A stretch of 64,000 nucleotides of DNA from Raphanus sativus (lineage: Eukaryota; Streptophyta; Magnoliopsida; Brassicales; Brassicaceae): positions 28,619,043-28,683,042 of the forward strand of contig NC_079516.1 of assembly GCF_000801105.2 (NCBI RefSeq). Reading direction: 5' to 3'. The notes beneath the pieces are model-generated. The model made no database searches and was not told the DNA's origin. It saw nothing but the letters and a program-made list of their open reading frames with translations. This document shows positions 21,582 through 33,349 of the stretch, piece after piece (position 1 is the first letter of the stretch; each line of letters begins with the position of its first letter). Made by a program: the position numbers and the translations under genes.

Positions 21582-22933
21582 TGAAATACCATGGATTTTA
21601 CCCGTTTTTAACCATGGTATACTAGTATTTTATTATATATTTAATCTGTTTTCTAGCCTGTTAGGTATGCTTTCAAGTTCATGAGCATTTCGTGAGAAAG
21701 TGATGTTTTGGAGCATTTTGGAGAACAAGAGATGATACACCCGAGTTGACCATTCAAGACCAAGTCGGAAGTCAACATTACGATAAGAATCGATCGATAC
21801 TCATCCAGAGTTGTCGATCGATGTAGATGAGAAGATCCGCGTACTAGAAGATTATAATCGATCGATACACATCCAGTGTTGTCGATCGATATCGAGGACG
21901 AAATGGTTTAGCCGACTACTTCACCAAGACTTCACCAAATTACGAGATTGCCCCTGACGAGTTTTAACCTAATGGAAATGCTTAAATATTCCTGCTAAGT
22001 GTTTTTGACGGCAACTTCGAGAGAAGCAAGCTTTACACAAGTCTTGAGAGGCAAAGCAGAGAGTGTGAGAGAGAGACTAGAGTTTTATTTGTTTTGAGAG
22101 ATTGGAGAGATTTCTCATCTCCTTTTGTATTTCTACTTCATTCTATCTATGCAGTTCTTTCATTTATCCATTGTCATGAATTGCTTAGCTATGTCAGAGT
22201 AGTCTACTTGTTAGATCTAGGGTTTAAATAGGTTTGTGGGATTAGCCCCAAACTATAATTGCTAAGTTGTGATACTCATCAAGTGGATTGCACCCTATGC
22301 TTGTTCTAGATTAGCTAACTAGAATATAGATCACTAGCATCTTTGATTATCTTGAATTATCCATTTGAACTAGTTTGTCTCCTGTTGAGAAGAGCGAGAG
22401 CCCTCCTTGAGACCTAGTGTTCATTATCGGCTCGCGCCTAGGCATATCTAGAAGCCGTCGATCGATATCCCGACAGGTGAATCGATCGCCGAGCGAAAGG
22501 TGTATCGGTCGATATCTCTAAAGGATGTCGATCGACTCTTTTATGTGTCAGCATACGACAGTTGAGGCCAGAGATCTAGATTATTTAACCAGTGAGACAT
22601 CACTAGAGTTAAGCGACTGAGTTCTATAGTATCATGCAAGCAACTTGTTAAAGCATTTATAGAAATTATAATCTCCATTCATGAATAAAAGCCCTAAGTC
22701 TAGCACTCTTTATCACATTTAAACAACCCATCATATTGTTAGTTAGAGCAACTACCTTGCTCATTTTAAGAATTGCTATTTTTATTTCCATCATATAAAC
22801 CAACTTCACCTAGGATTGATTAGTAGATTTTATTTAATTGGTTCTCTAGCTCCTCGTGATTCGATCCCTAAGTACTACAGCTGTACCTCTTATTTGAGAG
22901 AATAAGCTCTACTGGGTAATTTGAGCACTATCA
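21582..22933 (+). repeat. 3' LTR of gag-only Athila element
   Basis: It pairs with 15626-16980 over its full length with scattered substitutions. It ends GCACTATCA and is followed by the target duplication GTTTT. Confidence 0.92.
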
Positions 22934-22938
22934 GTTTT

Positions 22939-23288
22939 AGACTTATTTATGTTTTTATGCTTTTGAACTATTTCGTATGTTTAATTTTCTTTGTGTTTGG
23001 ACTGACAACAGAGCTAACTTGAGAGCCAAGCTAGACGAGTGTGTTACGTTCTAATACACTATCACTTGGTTGATATTTCTGGTATAGCTTCTTCGATTTG
23101 GGCAATAAAATCGCTGTTTTAAAACAAAATGATCATTAAAGTGTATATATGTGTGGTAAATTTTAACAGCAAAAATAATTTTAGTTACCTTTCAAATAAT
23201 TCAATCTCCTCGCAGTTAAGGAGTATATATGTGTGGGCACTATGAACGTCTTCTGAACTCGAACACCTAACTTCTTTCAGTTTTCCAC
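22939..23288. other. Junction: outer Athila 3' flank into CACTA element
   Basis: The first bases (AGACTTATTTATG) resume the outer element after the nested insertion. Somewhere in this stretch the sequence passes into the minus-strand CACTA element. I see no CACTACAA terminus, so the left end of that element is lost or diverged. No ORF is present. Confidence 0.4.
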
Positions 23289-25849
23289 CTAGACGTCCAA
23301 TCTGACAGAATAATCTGGAACATCTTCAACAACATATGTCGGCATAACACCACCATCATCATATCTGCTCGTAGCCCTTTTCCGTGTCTGGACTTGTGAC
23401 CCAAAGTAGTAGGACGTAAAGTGAGATGTTTCCTCATTCAAACTCCCAGCAACTATTGAACCTTCCACCCTTTCAAACAGGTCCACGAAGCAGTTCCTCA
23501 TACGGAAGGTGGATAACCGGATGTTCCATGACGTCAAAAAAGGGCGGAGGAAAAATTTTCTCCAAATTGCACATCAATATCTGGATATTCGCATCAAGTT
23601 TTTTGATGACATCTACAGTTAAGGTGCGTGCGCTAAGATCTCTGAAAAAATCTCTGATGCCTACAAATAATTTACAATTATAAGTTTTTTTCCAACAAGA
23701 ATAAATATAAACTTTAATTATTTGTTAAGTGCAAGTGCTTCCTGAACATTTTTTGGAAGCAACTCCGGAAATGCAAATGGTAGAAGTTGTTGCATAAAAA
23801 CATGACAGTCATGACTCTTCATCCCTGAAAACTTTTGTCCCTGATGATCAACACATCTTGATAGATTTGAAACATATCCATCAGAAAACTTCACATCTGA
23901 TGCCACCCATTTGAACAACGCCGCTTTTTCTTCTGCTGACAATCTAAAAATGGGAACTGGAATTCTCCCATCGTTTCTAATATACAGCTCAATCCGAGAA
24001 CATAATGCAGGCAAATCCAATCCTGAGTTCTTGTTATCTTTTGTATTCTCGGGGACGTTCAACAATGTTTTGATGATGTTGTCAAAGTAGTTCTTCTCTA
24101 TATGCATCACGTCAAGATTGTGGCGCAGAAGTAGATCTTTCCAATATGGAAGTTCCCAAAATATACTTTTCTTGTGTCAATTATGCTGAGTCATGTAACC
24201 ATCAGGCATATTTGGAGGAGTATGCCAATTATCGCCTTTGCTGACTGTGTTTAGTCTACCATAGTAATCAATATCCTTCTCGATTTCCTCTCCAGATAAA
24301 TATGGTGGAGCTGTGTCCCGTACAACCCTTTTTTATGGAAACAATTTCTTGTTCCTTCGGTACGGATGGTTAATGGGAAGAAATCTCCGATGACAATCAA
24401 ACCAGGACGTCTTCCTACCATTCTTCAACTGAAATGTGTCTGTGCTTCCCATACAATATGGACAAGATAGCCTCCCATGCGTCGTCCAACCCTACAACAT
24501 CCCATATGCAGGAAAGTCACTAATAGTCCACAATAGAACTGCTCGCATTGTAAAGTTTGTTCTCGTTGAACAATCATATGTCTGCACGTCTGTTGACCAC
24601 AGTTTCTTCGAGTCTTCTATCAAAGGTTGTAGAAAAACATCAAGGGACCTCTTAGGATGTTTTGGCCCAGGTATCAATATACTCATGAAAAGCAATTATT
24701 TTTCCATACACATCTCTGGTGGAAGGTTGTATGGCGTCAAGAAGACTGGCCAAAGCGAGTATTGTCTTACAGACATTCCAAATGGACTAAATTCATCTGT
24801 GCAGAGCCCAAGACAAACGTTGCGGGGGTTGCTTGCCAAATCAGGGTACACTGAATTCAAGTGTTTCCACGCTTTTGCATCAGAAGGATGATTGATCTCT
24901 CCTTCCTTCTGATCATTTTCTGCATGCCATCTTGTCGATGCTGCCGTCTTCGCAGGTTGATATAATCTCTCCAGTCTATCCTTAATAGGTAAGTACCACA
25001 TCTGCTGGTACAGCACCCTATTCCGCACACGTCCTTGCGGTTTATATCGTGGCTTCTTGAAAAATTTACACTCTAACAATTCTGCATCTTTTCCCCAGTA
25101 TATTATACATTTGTCTATACACACATCAATCATCTCCGAAGGTAAGCCAAGACTATGAACAAGTTTCTGAATCTCATAATAAGAATCATCACACAAATTC
25201 TCTTCAGACAAATACTATTTAAACAACTCAGCCCATGCATTTATACAAACTCCAGGCAAGTTATGATCAGTTTTTTGATATTCATCATCCTAGCTGCCAA
25301 TAATAATTTAGAAAGACCTTCTCTACTACCTTCATAAATTGGCTCATTAGCTGCTGCTAGCATTTCATAAAATCTTTTTGCATCCATGTTAGGCCCTTCT
25401 ACATATTTGACCTCCTATATTATTGATGTTGTTTCATGAAATGCATCGGTAACCATTTCATGCATTCTATCATGATCTACCATATGATCTTTTGGAATGA
25501 CACTTTCAGAAGCCAAGTGTGGTTCATCTCTGTTACGAACATTTTCGACCTGATTACTACTACTAGCTTCATTCCTATTATCACCCTCTCCTTGGTTAAA
25601 CCAAATATAGTAATGTGGAGTAAATCCTCTACTTACTATATGTTTCCAAACGGTTTCACTAGCAGCAAGCTTCGTATTGTTGCATTTACAACAGGGACAT
25701 AACATTTCAACCGTTTTCTTTGTGAGAGGCGTCTGTCCGGCCTGGTACATGAATATCTCTGCTCCGTTGAGAAATACGTCTGTTACTCTTCTCCTTGAAT
25801 CTTTATGCGCATACATCCAACTCCGAAGCTCATATATATTTCCAGACAT
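23289..25849 (-). pseudogene. CACTA tnp2-type transposase, fragmented
   Basis: Pieces in minus-strand order are as follows. 25849-25415 is the N-terminal transposase-associated domain (ELRSWMYAH, CPCCKCNNTK, RGFTPHYYIWF). 25211-24696 and 24695-24492 are the transposase core (SLGLPSEMIDVCIDKC, LIPGPKHPKRSLDVF, LWTISDFPAYGML). 24110-23718 begins MMHIEKNYFDN and includes MKSHDCHVFMQQLLP. 23537-23289 is the C-terminal DUF4218-like part (VEGSIVAGSLNEETSHFTSYYF). The pieces lie in different frames, with stops between 25211 and 25415 and around 24180-24440. The enzyme would cut CACTA ends, but this copy cannot. Confidence 0.85.
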
Positions 25850-26039
25850 TTTTTTACTCTTTTCGTTTTTTTTCTCTTTTCATTTTTTTGTGTATCTTAA
25901 GAATGAGGGAGAAGTTCATATTTATAGAGAAATTTCGATTTTGGTAGGTAACAATGTTACAACGAATTTACGTTTAATCATATCTTAACTACCAAAGTGC
26001 AACTATATTTTTCGTTAATTAGTCGTCAATCAGATGCTA

Positions 26040-26268
26040 AATTTGGATGTAAATAAGTTGTAATATTACGACTACATTTTGACTAATAGAAACCTTAGTC
26101 GTACATTAGATGTAATATTACGACTAGGTTACGACTAAATATATTAGTTGCAAAATTACGACTAGGTTACGACTAATTGTGTAAGTTGGTCGTAAACTCG
26201 ACCTTAATTTATGACTACACATGTGTAGTCATAAACTATGGTCGCTAATCACATGTTTTTTTGTAGTG
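26040..26268 (-). repeat. CACTA terminal and subterminal repeats
   Basis: Units TTACGACTA(A/G), TAGTCGTA and TAGTCATAA recur several times within 230 bp of the CACTACAA end. In CACTA elements such subterminal repeats bind the tnpA-type protein (known for En/Spm). Confidence 0.75.
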
Positions 26269-27210
26269 TTTATTTTCACTTCACAATGGAGTGTCAAATT
26301 TGTTTTAAAATTTAGTTATAGCAACCGAAAATTTCTTATTATTTGCTTTAACACTAGTAAGAACACAAGAACAATGTTTTAATTTCAATTGACAATATGG
26401 AGTCACAACTCCGACCACTTAGAAGTACAAAGTAAAAAAATAAGGGAAAAGTGGGTTTGTCCGCAAAGATAAGAACATAAAACAACTAGTTTATTATTTG
26501 GGGAAAAAGATAGAAACTCTCCTCCTCATCAACATCCACGTCATCCACCACCACCCCCTCCTCCTCCTCCTCCACCGCCGCCACCACCACCCCCTCCTCC
26601 TCCTCCTCCACCGCCGCCACCACCACCCCCTCCTCCTCCACCACCACCACCACCACCTCCTCCTCTTGCTGCCATTGATAGTGTATACTAATGAACCTTT
26701 TGTATATTTTGAATATTTTGAGTGTGAGAAATGAAAGAAACTAAACCTTCTTCTTATATAGACTTTTCATTAGAAAGGTTTCACTTTAAAACTTTGGTCA
26801 ATGCCAATGATACCAAAGGGTTAGCGTGTATTATTTCTATTAAATGCTTACATCACATGAATGAAACCTTATCGCTTGTCAATGGGGAAACTAATCTCAA
26901 TTTTTTTTGTCAACTTGAATTAAAATAGAATAACTGACTTAACTCGCCCAACAAAATACAAAGGATTGCAAATCCAAAGGCTTTACTCAATTACCAACCA
27001 AAGGTAAAAAATAAACAAGTTTTATGTTGTTCATCGGGATAAAATACAAACCAAAAAAAAAGACAGTTACAAATTATGACCCAACTTGTGGTTTTTTTCT
27101 TTTTAATAAATGACTTTAGTAAATGACTTTAAATATATTTTTAAAATCATGCATATTTATTTAAATCCACTACCAGCCTGGCCAATCTTGATTTGGCTTA
27201 ATGCCAGACT
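26269..27210. repeat. Fragment of the arm repeat family, with CTC-rich tract
   Basis: Segments match the large inverted repeat: ATATGGAGTCACAACTCC, AGTGGGTTTGTCC and a CTC/CCA-rich tract (26518-26660) match 38620-38900. The GCATATTTATTTAAATCC and CCAGCCTGGCCAATC segments (27150-27190) match 38223-38260. The order of blocks differs from that in the arms, so it is a rearranged copy. Position 27153/27154 is an intact site corresponding to the Helitron insertion at 34251. The small His/Pro/Leu-rich ORF here is only the triplet repeat. Confidence 0.6.
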
Positions 27211-28835
27211 TTGTTAGTCTTTGGGTTATTTGGTTTTTCTCCTATATCTCATAGTGTATAACCTCCTTAATTTTATTTTTGCTTAGATTCTGGTTTTCCA
27301 AATAGTAGAAGGTGTAATAAGCACATCTCCTTCTTTAAATCCAAATCAAACTTAGTCCACGGAAAAAAGAATCCATTCAAAAAAAATCAAGTCAGCTAAG
27401 TGGGTCCATTTGAAGACGCATAATCAACAAATTTCAGAAGTCAAACACGAAAAATCGATCTCCGAACTGTTCATTTGACACTACATATAACATGTCGCCT
27501 GAATAGAGCAGTTAGTAATGATGACCTACTAAATCTGTCATGTGAACAAACTCTAACTTGGAAGCAGAAGCAGGTGAAAGGATTGCCTACTATAGGACAT
27601 GGGTACGGACACCTGCTCCCGAGTTACAGTAAGAAGATCCATCCACTACAAATACGGAGGCAACTCCCCAGCAAAGACACACACAGAGATCGGGGGAGAA
27701 AAAGATTACCGACAGATTTACTTTGAGAGAGAAATAGTCATAAATCGAGCTTAGTATTCCTTTAACATCGTCATTGATTGTTAATCCTGATATTTGGACA
27801 ATAATTTATCGTCTGAGACCAATATATTGCCGAAATTTTTCCTTTCTTATACTTTCAATCTCCAATCTCAACCATTCTCCTTACTAATTGTATTCCTATC
27901 TTCAACCTTAAACATCAATAAAAACTAAATATCGTAGGTTCTGGTTGTGAAGTGCATATGAATATGTCTCGCATTATCTACACAATTCAAAATGACTTTA
28001 CAGGTCAGGCCTATGCCTCGCTCGGATCGGTCACATAGCAAGGAGTTTTCTCCTCATTATATTACCGACCGAGGTCCATAGTTTGGACTGGGTCGGCATT
28101 GCCTTATGACGGGTCCATGCCTAAATCTTCCTCATGAAAATGGGCTAAGTTTAGGCTAGTACCTAGATAATCCTCTCGAGAAAGATCAATATCGAATTAT
28201 CAAGATATGTCGACTTATGGGTACCAGCGTAAACACAATCACGGGCTTTGTTGAGCTTAGGTCGGCATCAGAGAGCACTCTCAGCCGACCTTCTTCATTA
28301 GATTTGACCAGTGCTTCTTCAATTCTGGATTCCATGGCTCCCTCTTCCAAATCACGATAGGTGATTTGGTAATTTACTTCTCTTTGGAGATGATCCACCT
28401 CGGCTTATAATTCGGAATTCTCCTTGCAAAAAGGACGACATTATCCCCAAGATTCTTGATTTTCTTAAAGGTCAGCTCTAGGCCGGCTATATGTATTAAG
28501 AATGACCTCACTTATTAAGAATGTTCGAATATAAAAAGTTTATAAGTTACTTTCCATCAAATCATATTAAAACTAGGGAAATTAGGAGAAATGAGATGGT
28601 ATAGGATAACTTGAATATTAAAAAAAATTATTGACTAATTAATAAAGTTACATAATCAATCATTTTCCATCGAAAATCGTTTTCCCATTACGAATATTTC
28701 TATATATCAAATGAAGAAACTGACTAGTAATTTCCATCGATATAAATTTAGTCTCAATTGATATGGTCAATCTTCCAACAATAATAATACAAAAATATGC
28801 ACAAAGAAAGTATTTTCCGAGGCTAAGAAGTACTA
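27211..28835. other. Unassigned intergenic/repeat sequence
   Basis: No gene was recognised. A GC-richer segment (27960-28500) with a 70-codon minus-strand frame at 28186-28398 (charged, REVNYQITYRDLEEGAMESRIEEALVK) looks like a decayed retroelement piece. Flanking parts are AT-rich. Confidence 0.4.
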
Positions 28836-29932
28836 TCTATACTATTATTTATGAAATGATTTTGCTTATGTGTTAGTGTTTCCATATTTTTAGGTTATTT
28901 TTATTTTTTTGTCATGGTTTATTGCTTATTTGTCAATTATCCATAATTTTAGGTAATTTGCTTATTTGTTATATTTTTAATAACTTTAGTTTTGATTCTC
29001 CATAGTTTTAGGTTATTATTTGTCATTGTTACTTTCGTATTTGTAATATTCATAATTTTAGGTAACTTAATTATTTTTTGTATTTTTAATAATTTTAGTT
29101 TTGATTATTTTTTCATATTCTCCACAATTTAGATTTTATTTTTCATATTCTTAATAATTTTATTTTTCATTTTCCACAATTTACATTAATTCATTAGTTT
29201 AACTAATATTTAAATTTAAATTTTTATTTTAATATAAATATTTTATCATGATTTCTAAGATAATTTTAAACAGGTGTTAACTAATTCTACCGACATATAT
29301 ATACAATTATTTTTAAAAAGTATTTTAATCGATATGCTTATCGTTATATTTAAGAAATTTAATTAAAAAATAGATTTTAACAAAAAAAGTTAACAAATTA
29401 TACTGATAATATGATAATCATGTTTATTCATTATTACAATATTTAATTTAAAACTATTGGTAAAGCATAACTGAAACTATATGTAACAAATATAAATTTT
29501 ATATTTATGTTGCATATTTATATATTTTGAATATTAAACAATCATAATCTTAATTTGCATTTTTAGGTGAGAAACATCAAATTATTATTATTTTGTAATT
29601 TTGTGATTTTTTGTGTTCTGCGTCGTTAAAATCTAAATTATTGAGAATATATATGTATATTGGTTATTGTTATTATGTTGATGTTCTTATAGGTTGTGAT
29701 TGTTTATAATCTTTTCAATGCCACTTGATTTTTTTCCGTCGAAAAATAAAATAATTTTATAAGATCAAAGGAACATATCTATTACCACATGAATATTGAA
29801 TTTTATAATTTATAATATTAATTTAAATTTTTATCTAATTTAATAATTTGAATTTTTTAAAGTAAACATTAAAGTAAATTTTACTAGGTATATATTTTTT
29901 TTTGTTCCGCACAAGGTACGAGCCATACCTAG
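28836..29932 (+). mobile_element. Helitron, short, non-autonomous
   Basis: The 5' end is TCTATACTATTATTTATG after an A, and the 3' end is ACCTAG followed by T at 29933. A decayed hairpin (CCGCACAAGGTACGAGCC) lies just upstream of the 3' end. These match the TC...CTRR(T) rule and family-typical Brassicaceae 5' ends. The interior is very AT-rich with no ORF. I found no empty-site copy. Confidence 0.6.
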
Positions 29933-30439
29933 TAATAGATATATTTTAAACATACATACATATTCCACATTATCTATATTTTTAAAACTTTATACGTTTC
30001 CACAATTTATGTGACTCAGCTTACAACTTATCTATACTTTTTTAGTGAATGACTTTAAAACATATTCTTAAAGTCTTGCACAGAAATTTAAATCTAAATC
30101 CTGAGCTTAGCCTGGCCAATAATGATTTGGTTTGGTCAATACTTTATATATATAAACAATGATATAATAATTTAATTTTAAATTTAGTGTTTTTATATGA
30201 AATACCAAAAATAAAAGACACAAAAATAGACGCTTTCATTCGAAGCCTAAGAAAAATCAAACTCTATCTTTATCCACTCCCAAGTCAGAAAAAAATGATT
30301 CAACTTACAAATCTTATATGTTGTTTTCCGTCAAGTAGTATTAAAATTAAAGAAAATTAAAAAAAATGCTATAAAATAATAGGATCGAGTGACACTTGGA
30401 ACAGGATCATATAACATGTTCTAATCTTTGACTTACAGA
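29933..30439. repeat. Arm-family repeat fragment
   Basis: It contains ATTCCACATTATC, GAATGACTTTAAA and TAGCCTGGCCAAT segments shared with 34130-34250 and 38223-38260 (same orientation) and with 63200-63560 (inverted). It is non-coding and AT-rich. Confidence 0.5.
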
Positions 30440-30469
30440 CACTACAAGAAAACAGCACTTTGGCGAGGA

Positions 30470-30780
30470 AAATTAACGAGGAAATATAATCCTCGTAACT
30501 TTACGAGGAATTTACGAGGAAATTACAAAGAAAGAAGTAAACCTCGTTATTTCCTCATAAAATAACGAAGACAATATTTCGTCGTAAAACCAACGTAACT
30601 TTACGTGGTCTTAACGAGGAAATACACTTTCCTCGTAAAGACCACGTAAAGCTTGCATTATCTTTACGAGGAAAAGAGGAAATACACTTTCCTCGTTAAA
30701 TCAACGTAAGATTACGTCACCTTTACGAGGAAATGATATACGTGAACTTAACGAGGAATTTTGAAGCACGTTTTTTTTTT
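30470..30780. repeat. 5' subterminal repeats of CACTA element
   Basis: There are many copies of TTTACGAGGAAA-like 10-12-mers in both orientations. The matching 3' array lies at 33540-33965. They are likely transposase-binding sites, by analogy with En/Spm. Confidence 0.75.
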
Positions 30781-30916
30781 GCTACCTACCTGTTCCTCGC
30801 AAATTCATCGCAAAACTTCAACTACCAGATTCGAAAATTTTCTATAAGTACAGAAGTTTCAACATCATTTTAAACACACCAATAAGAAAAAAAAAGAAAA
30901 ACATGAAAGGAAAAAA

Positions 30917-32566
30917 ATGTCAGGCTCCGGGAATGTCTACGAGTTGCGGAGGTGGATGTATATGCATAGAGATGCTAACGGGAGAGTGACGAAAGAATAC
31001 ATTGCGGGACTGAAGACATTTATGCATCAAGCAGATTCCACACCGCTCGCCCTAGAAAGCGGTAAGATGTTCTGTCCATGTCAGAAATGCAACAATTCGA
31101 AATTGGCAAATCGTGAAAATGTTTGGAAGCATTTAATAAATAGAGGTTTCACGCCAAATTACTATATCTGGTTTCAACATTGAGAAGGTTATAATAATTA
31201 TAATCAGAATGAAGCTAGTAGTAGTAATAGCAATTTTCAGGAAGAACCGGTTGCTCATCATTTGCATAATGAACATAGTTACCATCAGGAGGAGCAGATG
31301 GTAGATTTTGATAGGGTTCATGATATGGTAACTGATGCATTCGTAGCTAATGATGAAGATGAAGAACCTAACATAGATGCAAAAAAGTTTTATGAAATGT
31401 TAAATGCGGCGAATCAACCACTTTACAGTGGTTGTAGAGAAGGTCTCTCTAAATTGTCATTGGCTGCTAGAATGATGAATATTAAAACTGATCACAATCT
31501 ACCTGAAAGTTGCATGAATGAATGGGCAGACTTGTTTAAAGAGTATTTGCCGGAAGACAATGTGTCTGCTGATTCTTATTATGAGATTCAGAAACTGGTT
31601 TATAGTCTTGGGTTGCCTTCGGAGATGATAGATGTTTGCATCGACAACTGCATGATCTACTGGGGAAATGATGAGAAGTTAGAAGAATGTCGATTCTGCA
31701 AGAAGCCACGATTCAAGCCGCAAGGACGGGGACGTAATAGGGTACCGTACCAAAGGATGTGGTACCTACCAATTACAGACAGATTGAAAAGATTGTACCA
31801 ATCAGAGCAGACTGCTGGAAAGATGAGATGGCATGCCGAGCATACTCAGACGGATGGTGAGATGACACATCCATCAGATGCAAGAGCCTGGAAACATTTT
31901 AACAAAGTATATCCGGAATTCGCTAGCAATATCCGGAATGTGTATCTCGGATTATGCACAGATGGATTTAGTCCATTCGGAATGTCAGGGAGACAATATT
32001 CATTATGGCCAGTCTTTCTTACGCCATACAACCTGCCACCGGAGATGTGCATGCAACGGGAGTTGCTATTCTTGACCATATTAATACCTGGTCCGAAACA
32101 TCCTAAAAGGTCGCTGGATGTTTTCCTGCAACCACTGATAAAAGAGTTGAAGGATTTGTGGTCAACAGGGGAGAGGACGTATGACTGCTCAACGAAGACG
32201 AATTTCACGATGCGAGCGATGCTTTTGTGGACCATAAGTGACTTTCCTGCCTATGGGATGTTGTCGGGATGGACTACACATGGGAGATTAGCTTGTCCAT
32301 ATTGTAATGGAGCGACAGATGCGTTTCAACTGAAGAATGGGAGGAAGACAAGTTGGTTCGATTGTCATCGTAGATTTCTTCCCATTGGCCATCCGTACCG
32401 AAGAAACAAGACATTGTTTAGGCACAAAAGGGTTGTGAGAGACACTCCTCCTCCATATTTAACTGGAGAAGAAACTGAAAAGCAACTCGATTACTATGGA
32501 GCTTTGGAAACAGTTCCTCGTGGTGGTAATTGGCATGTTCGCAAACATTTGTGCTGCCGCCCGTAA
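30917..32566 (+). pseudogene. CACTA tnp2-type transposase, 5' part, one nonsense codon
   Basis: The ATG at 30917 opens the transposase-associated domain (ELRRWMYMHRD, CPCQKCNNSK, RGFTPNYYIWF). The frame is broken by TGA at 31181 and stays open in the same register to 32566, about 460 further codons including the core motifs SLGLPSEMIDVCIDNC, YLGLCTDGFSPFGMSGRQYS, LIPGPKHPKRSLDVF, WTISDFPAYGMLSGW and ACPYC. After HVRKHL the tnp2 sequence ends at the internal deletion. The second half, with the MHIEKN and DUF4218-like parts seen in the element at 23289, is missing. A single nonsense mutation in an otherwise open frame suggests recent decay. Confidence 0.9.
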
Positions 32567-33349
32567 CACGGTAGACGAGCACGGTAACGGCCCGATGCAA
32601 CACTCTACAGGCCAAAAACCCCATGCCGGTGTCCGTTTGCAAATGGTACGTAATTAAATATTTAATTTTTTAATTATTATTTTTAATATAATTAAATATA
32701 TTTCTAACAATTTTCTTAAATGTTTTTAGGCCAAAGAGTTGGGACGTCTCCCGACTCTTCCGGAACTTTACGAGCGGACCCACAAGAACAAGGCGGGCCA
32801 GTTTTTAGATGGCAAGTCCGAGCAAATCTACAACAACATAATTGCTCGGGTTGAGGAGCGCCAGACTCAGCTGACCCAGCAGTCCGCCGACGGATTACCG
32901 GTTACCTTATCCACAACTGAAGTGGATAAGATTTACGAGGAGGTAAATTTTTTAACATTATATCTTTTTAATTATTAATTCATTAAATTTACCTTTTAAA
33001 TTTAACTAACAAATATAATTTTTTTGTTTTTAAGGTTGTCCCTAAGAAAAAGGGACGTACGTTGGGGATCGGTTCCGTCAATGATGTCCCGAGAGCGACA
33101 TCGTCTTATGCTCAGAGACAGACCAAAGAAGTCACTCAGTTGCGTTCCGAGCTGGGCGCGACCAAAAGCCGTGTGAGTGGACTCGAGGCCTTCATCGACG
33201 TTATAGCGTCCACAAATCCGGAATGGGAAGCTTTGTTGAGGAACATGAAACAACAAAATCCCATTCCAGGCGAGTCATCGGGCACACATAATGAGGAGGA
33301 TGTTACGAGGAGGAGCGAGGAATTCTACGAGGCGATGAACGAGCCTTAG
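32567..33349 (+). pseudogene. CACTA tnpA-like (Ptta/En/Spm) C-terminal exons
   Basis: Three exon-like pieces are present. The first, to about 32646, is followed by a donor-like GTACGTAA. The second, from about 32730 to 32942, begins AKELGRLPTLPELYERTHKNK and ends before GTAAAT. The third, 33035-33349, begins [14 protein letters not shown] and ends YEAMNEP. The block ELYERTHKNKAGQF-DGKSEQIYNNII resembles the Transposase_24 (Ptta/En/Spm) family. Phased introns with T-rich acceptors separate them. Its 5' exons are lost in the deletion that joins it to tnp2. Confidence 0.75.

Larger units (their letters stand above)
15626..22933 (+). mobile_element. Athila-type LTR retrotransposon, gag-only, complete
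   Basis: This 7.3-kb element is bounded by LTRs at 15626-16980 and 21582-22933 and flanked by the perfect 5-bp duplication GTTTT (15621-15625 and 22934-22938). It has a tRNA-Asp primer site, a gag gene, extra ORF remnants and a polypurine tract, but no protease, reverse transcriptase, integrase or env-like gene. It would need enzymes from a relative. It is inserted in the 3' part of the older Athila element at 11528-15625. The LTRs differ at a low percentage of sites by eye, so the insertion is moderately recent. Confidence 0.93.
23289..26268 (-). mobile_element. CACTA element, minus strand, 3' end not found
   Basis: The right boundary is ...CATGTTTTTTTGTAGTG at 26268, the reverse complement of a CACTACAA terminus. 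Just inside it (26040-26250) are several TTACGACTA subterminal repeats in both orientations. The body encodes tnp2-type transposase pieces in order on the minus strand. The left terminus is missing. The 3 bp to the right of the end are TTT, with no partner available for comparison. Confidence 0.8.

Noticed and set aside
23040..23070. CACTATCACTTGG as the left end of the minus-strand CACTA element
   Set aside because: It matches the CACTACAA terminus in only five bases, and no matching 3-bp duplication of TTT is adjacent.
24436..24891. Plus-strand frame of 151 codons opposite the tnp2 fragments, also 31846-32235 on the minus strand
   Set aside because: These are mirror frames of the transposase coding strand, and the tnp2 motifs are on the other strand.
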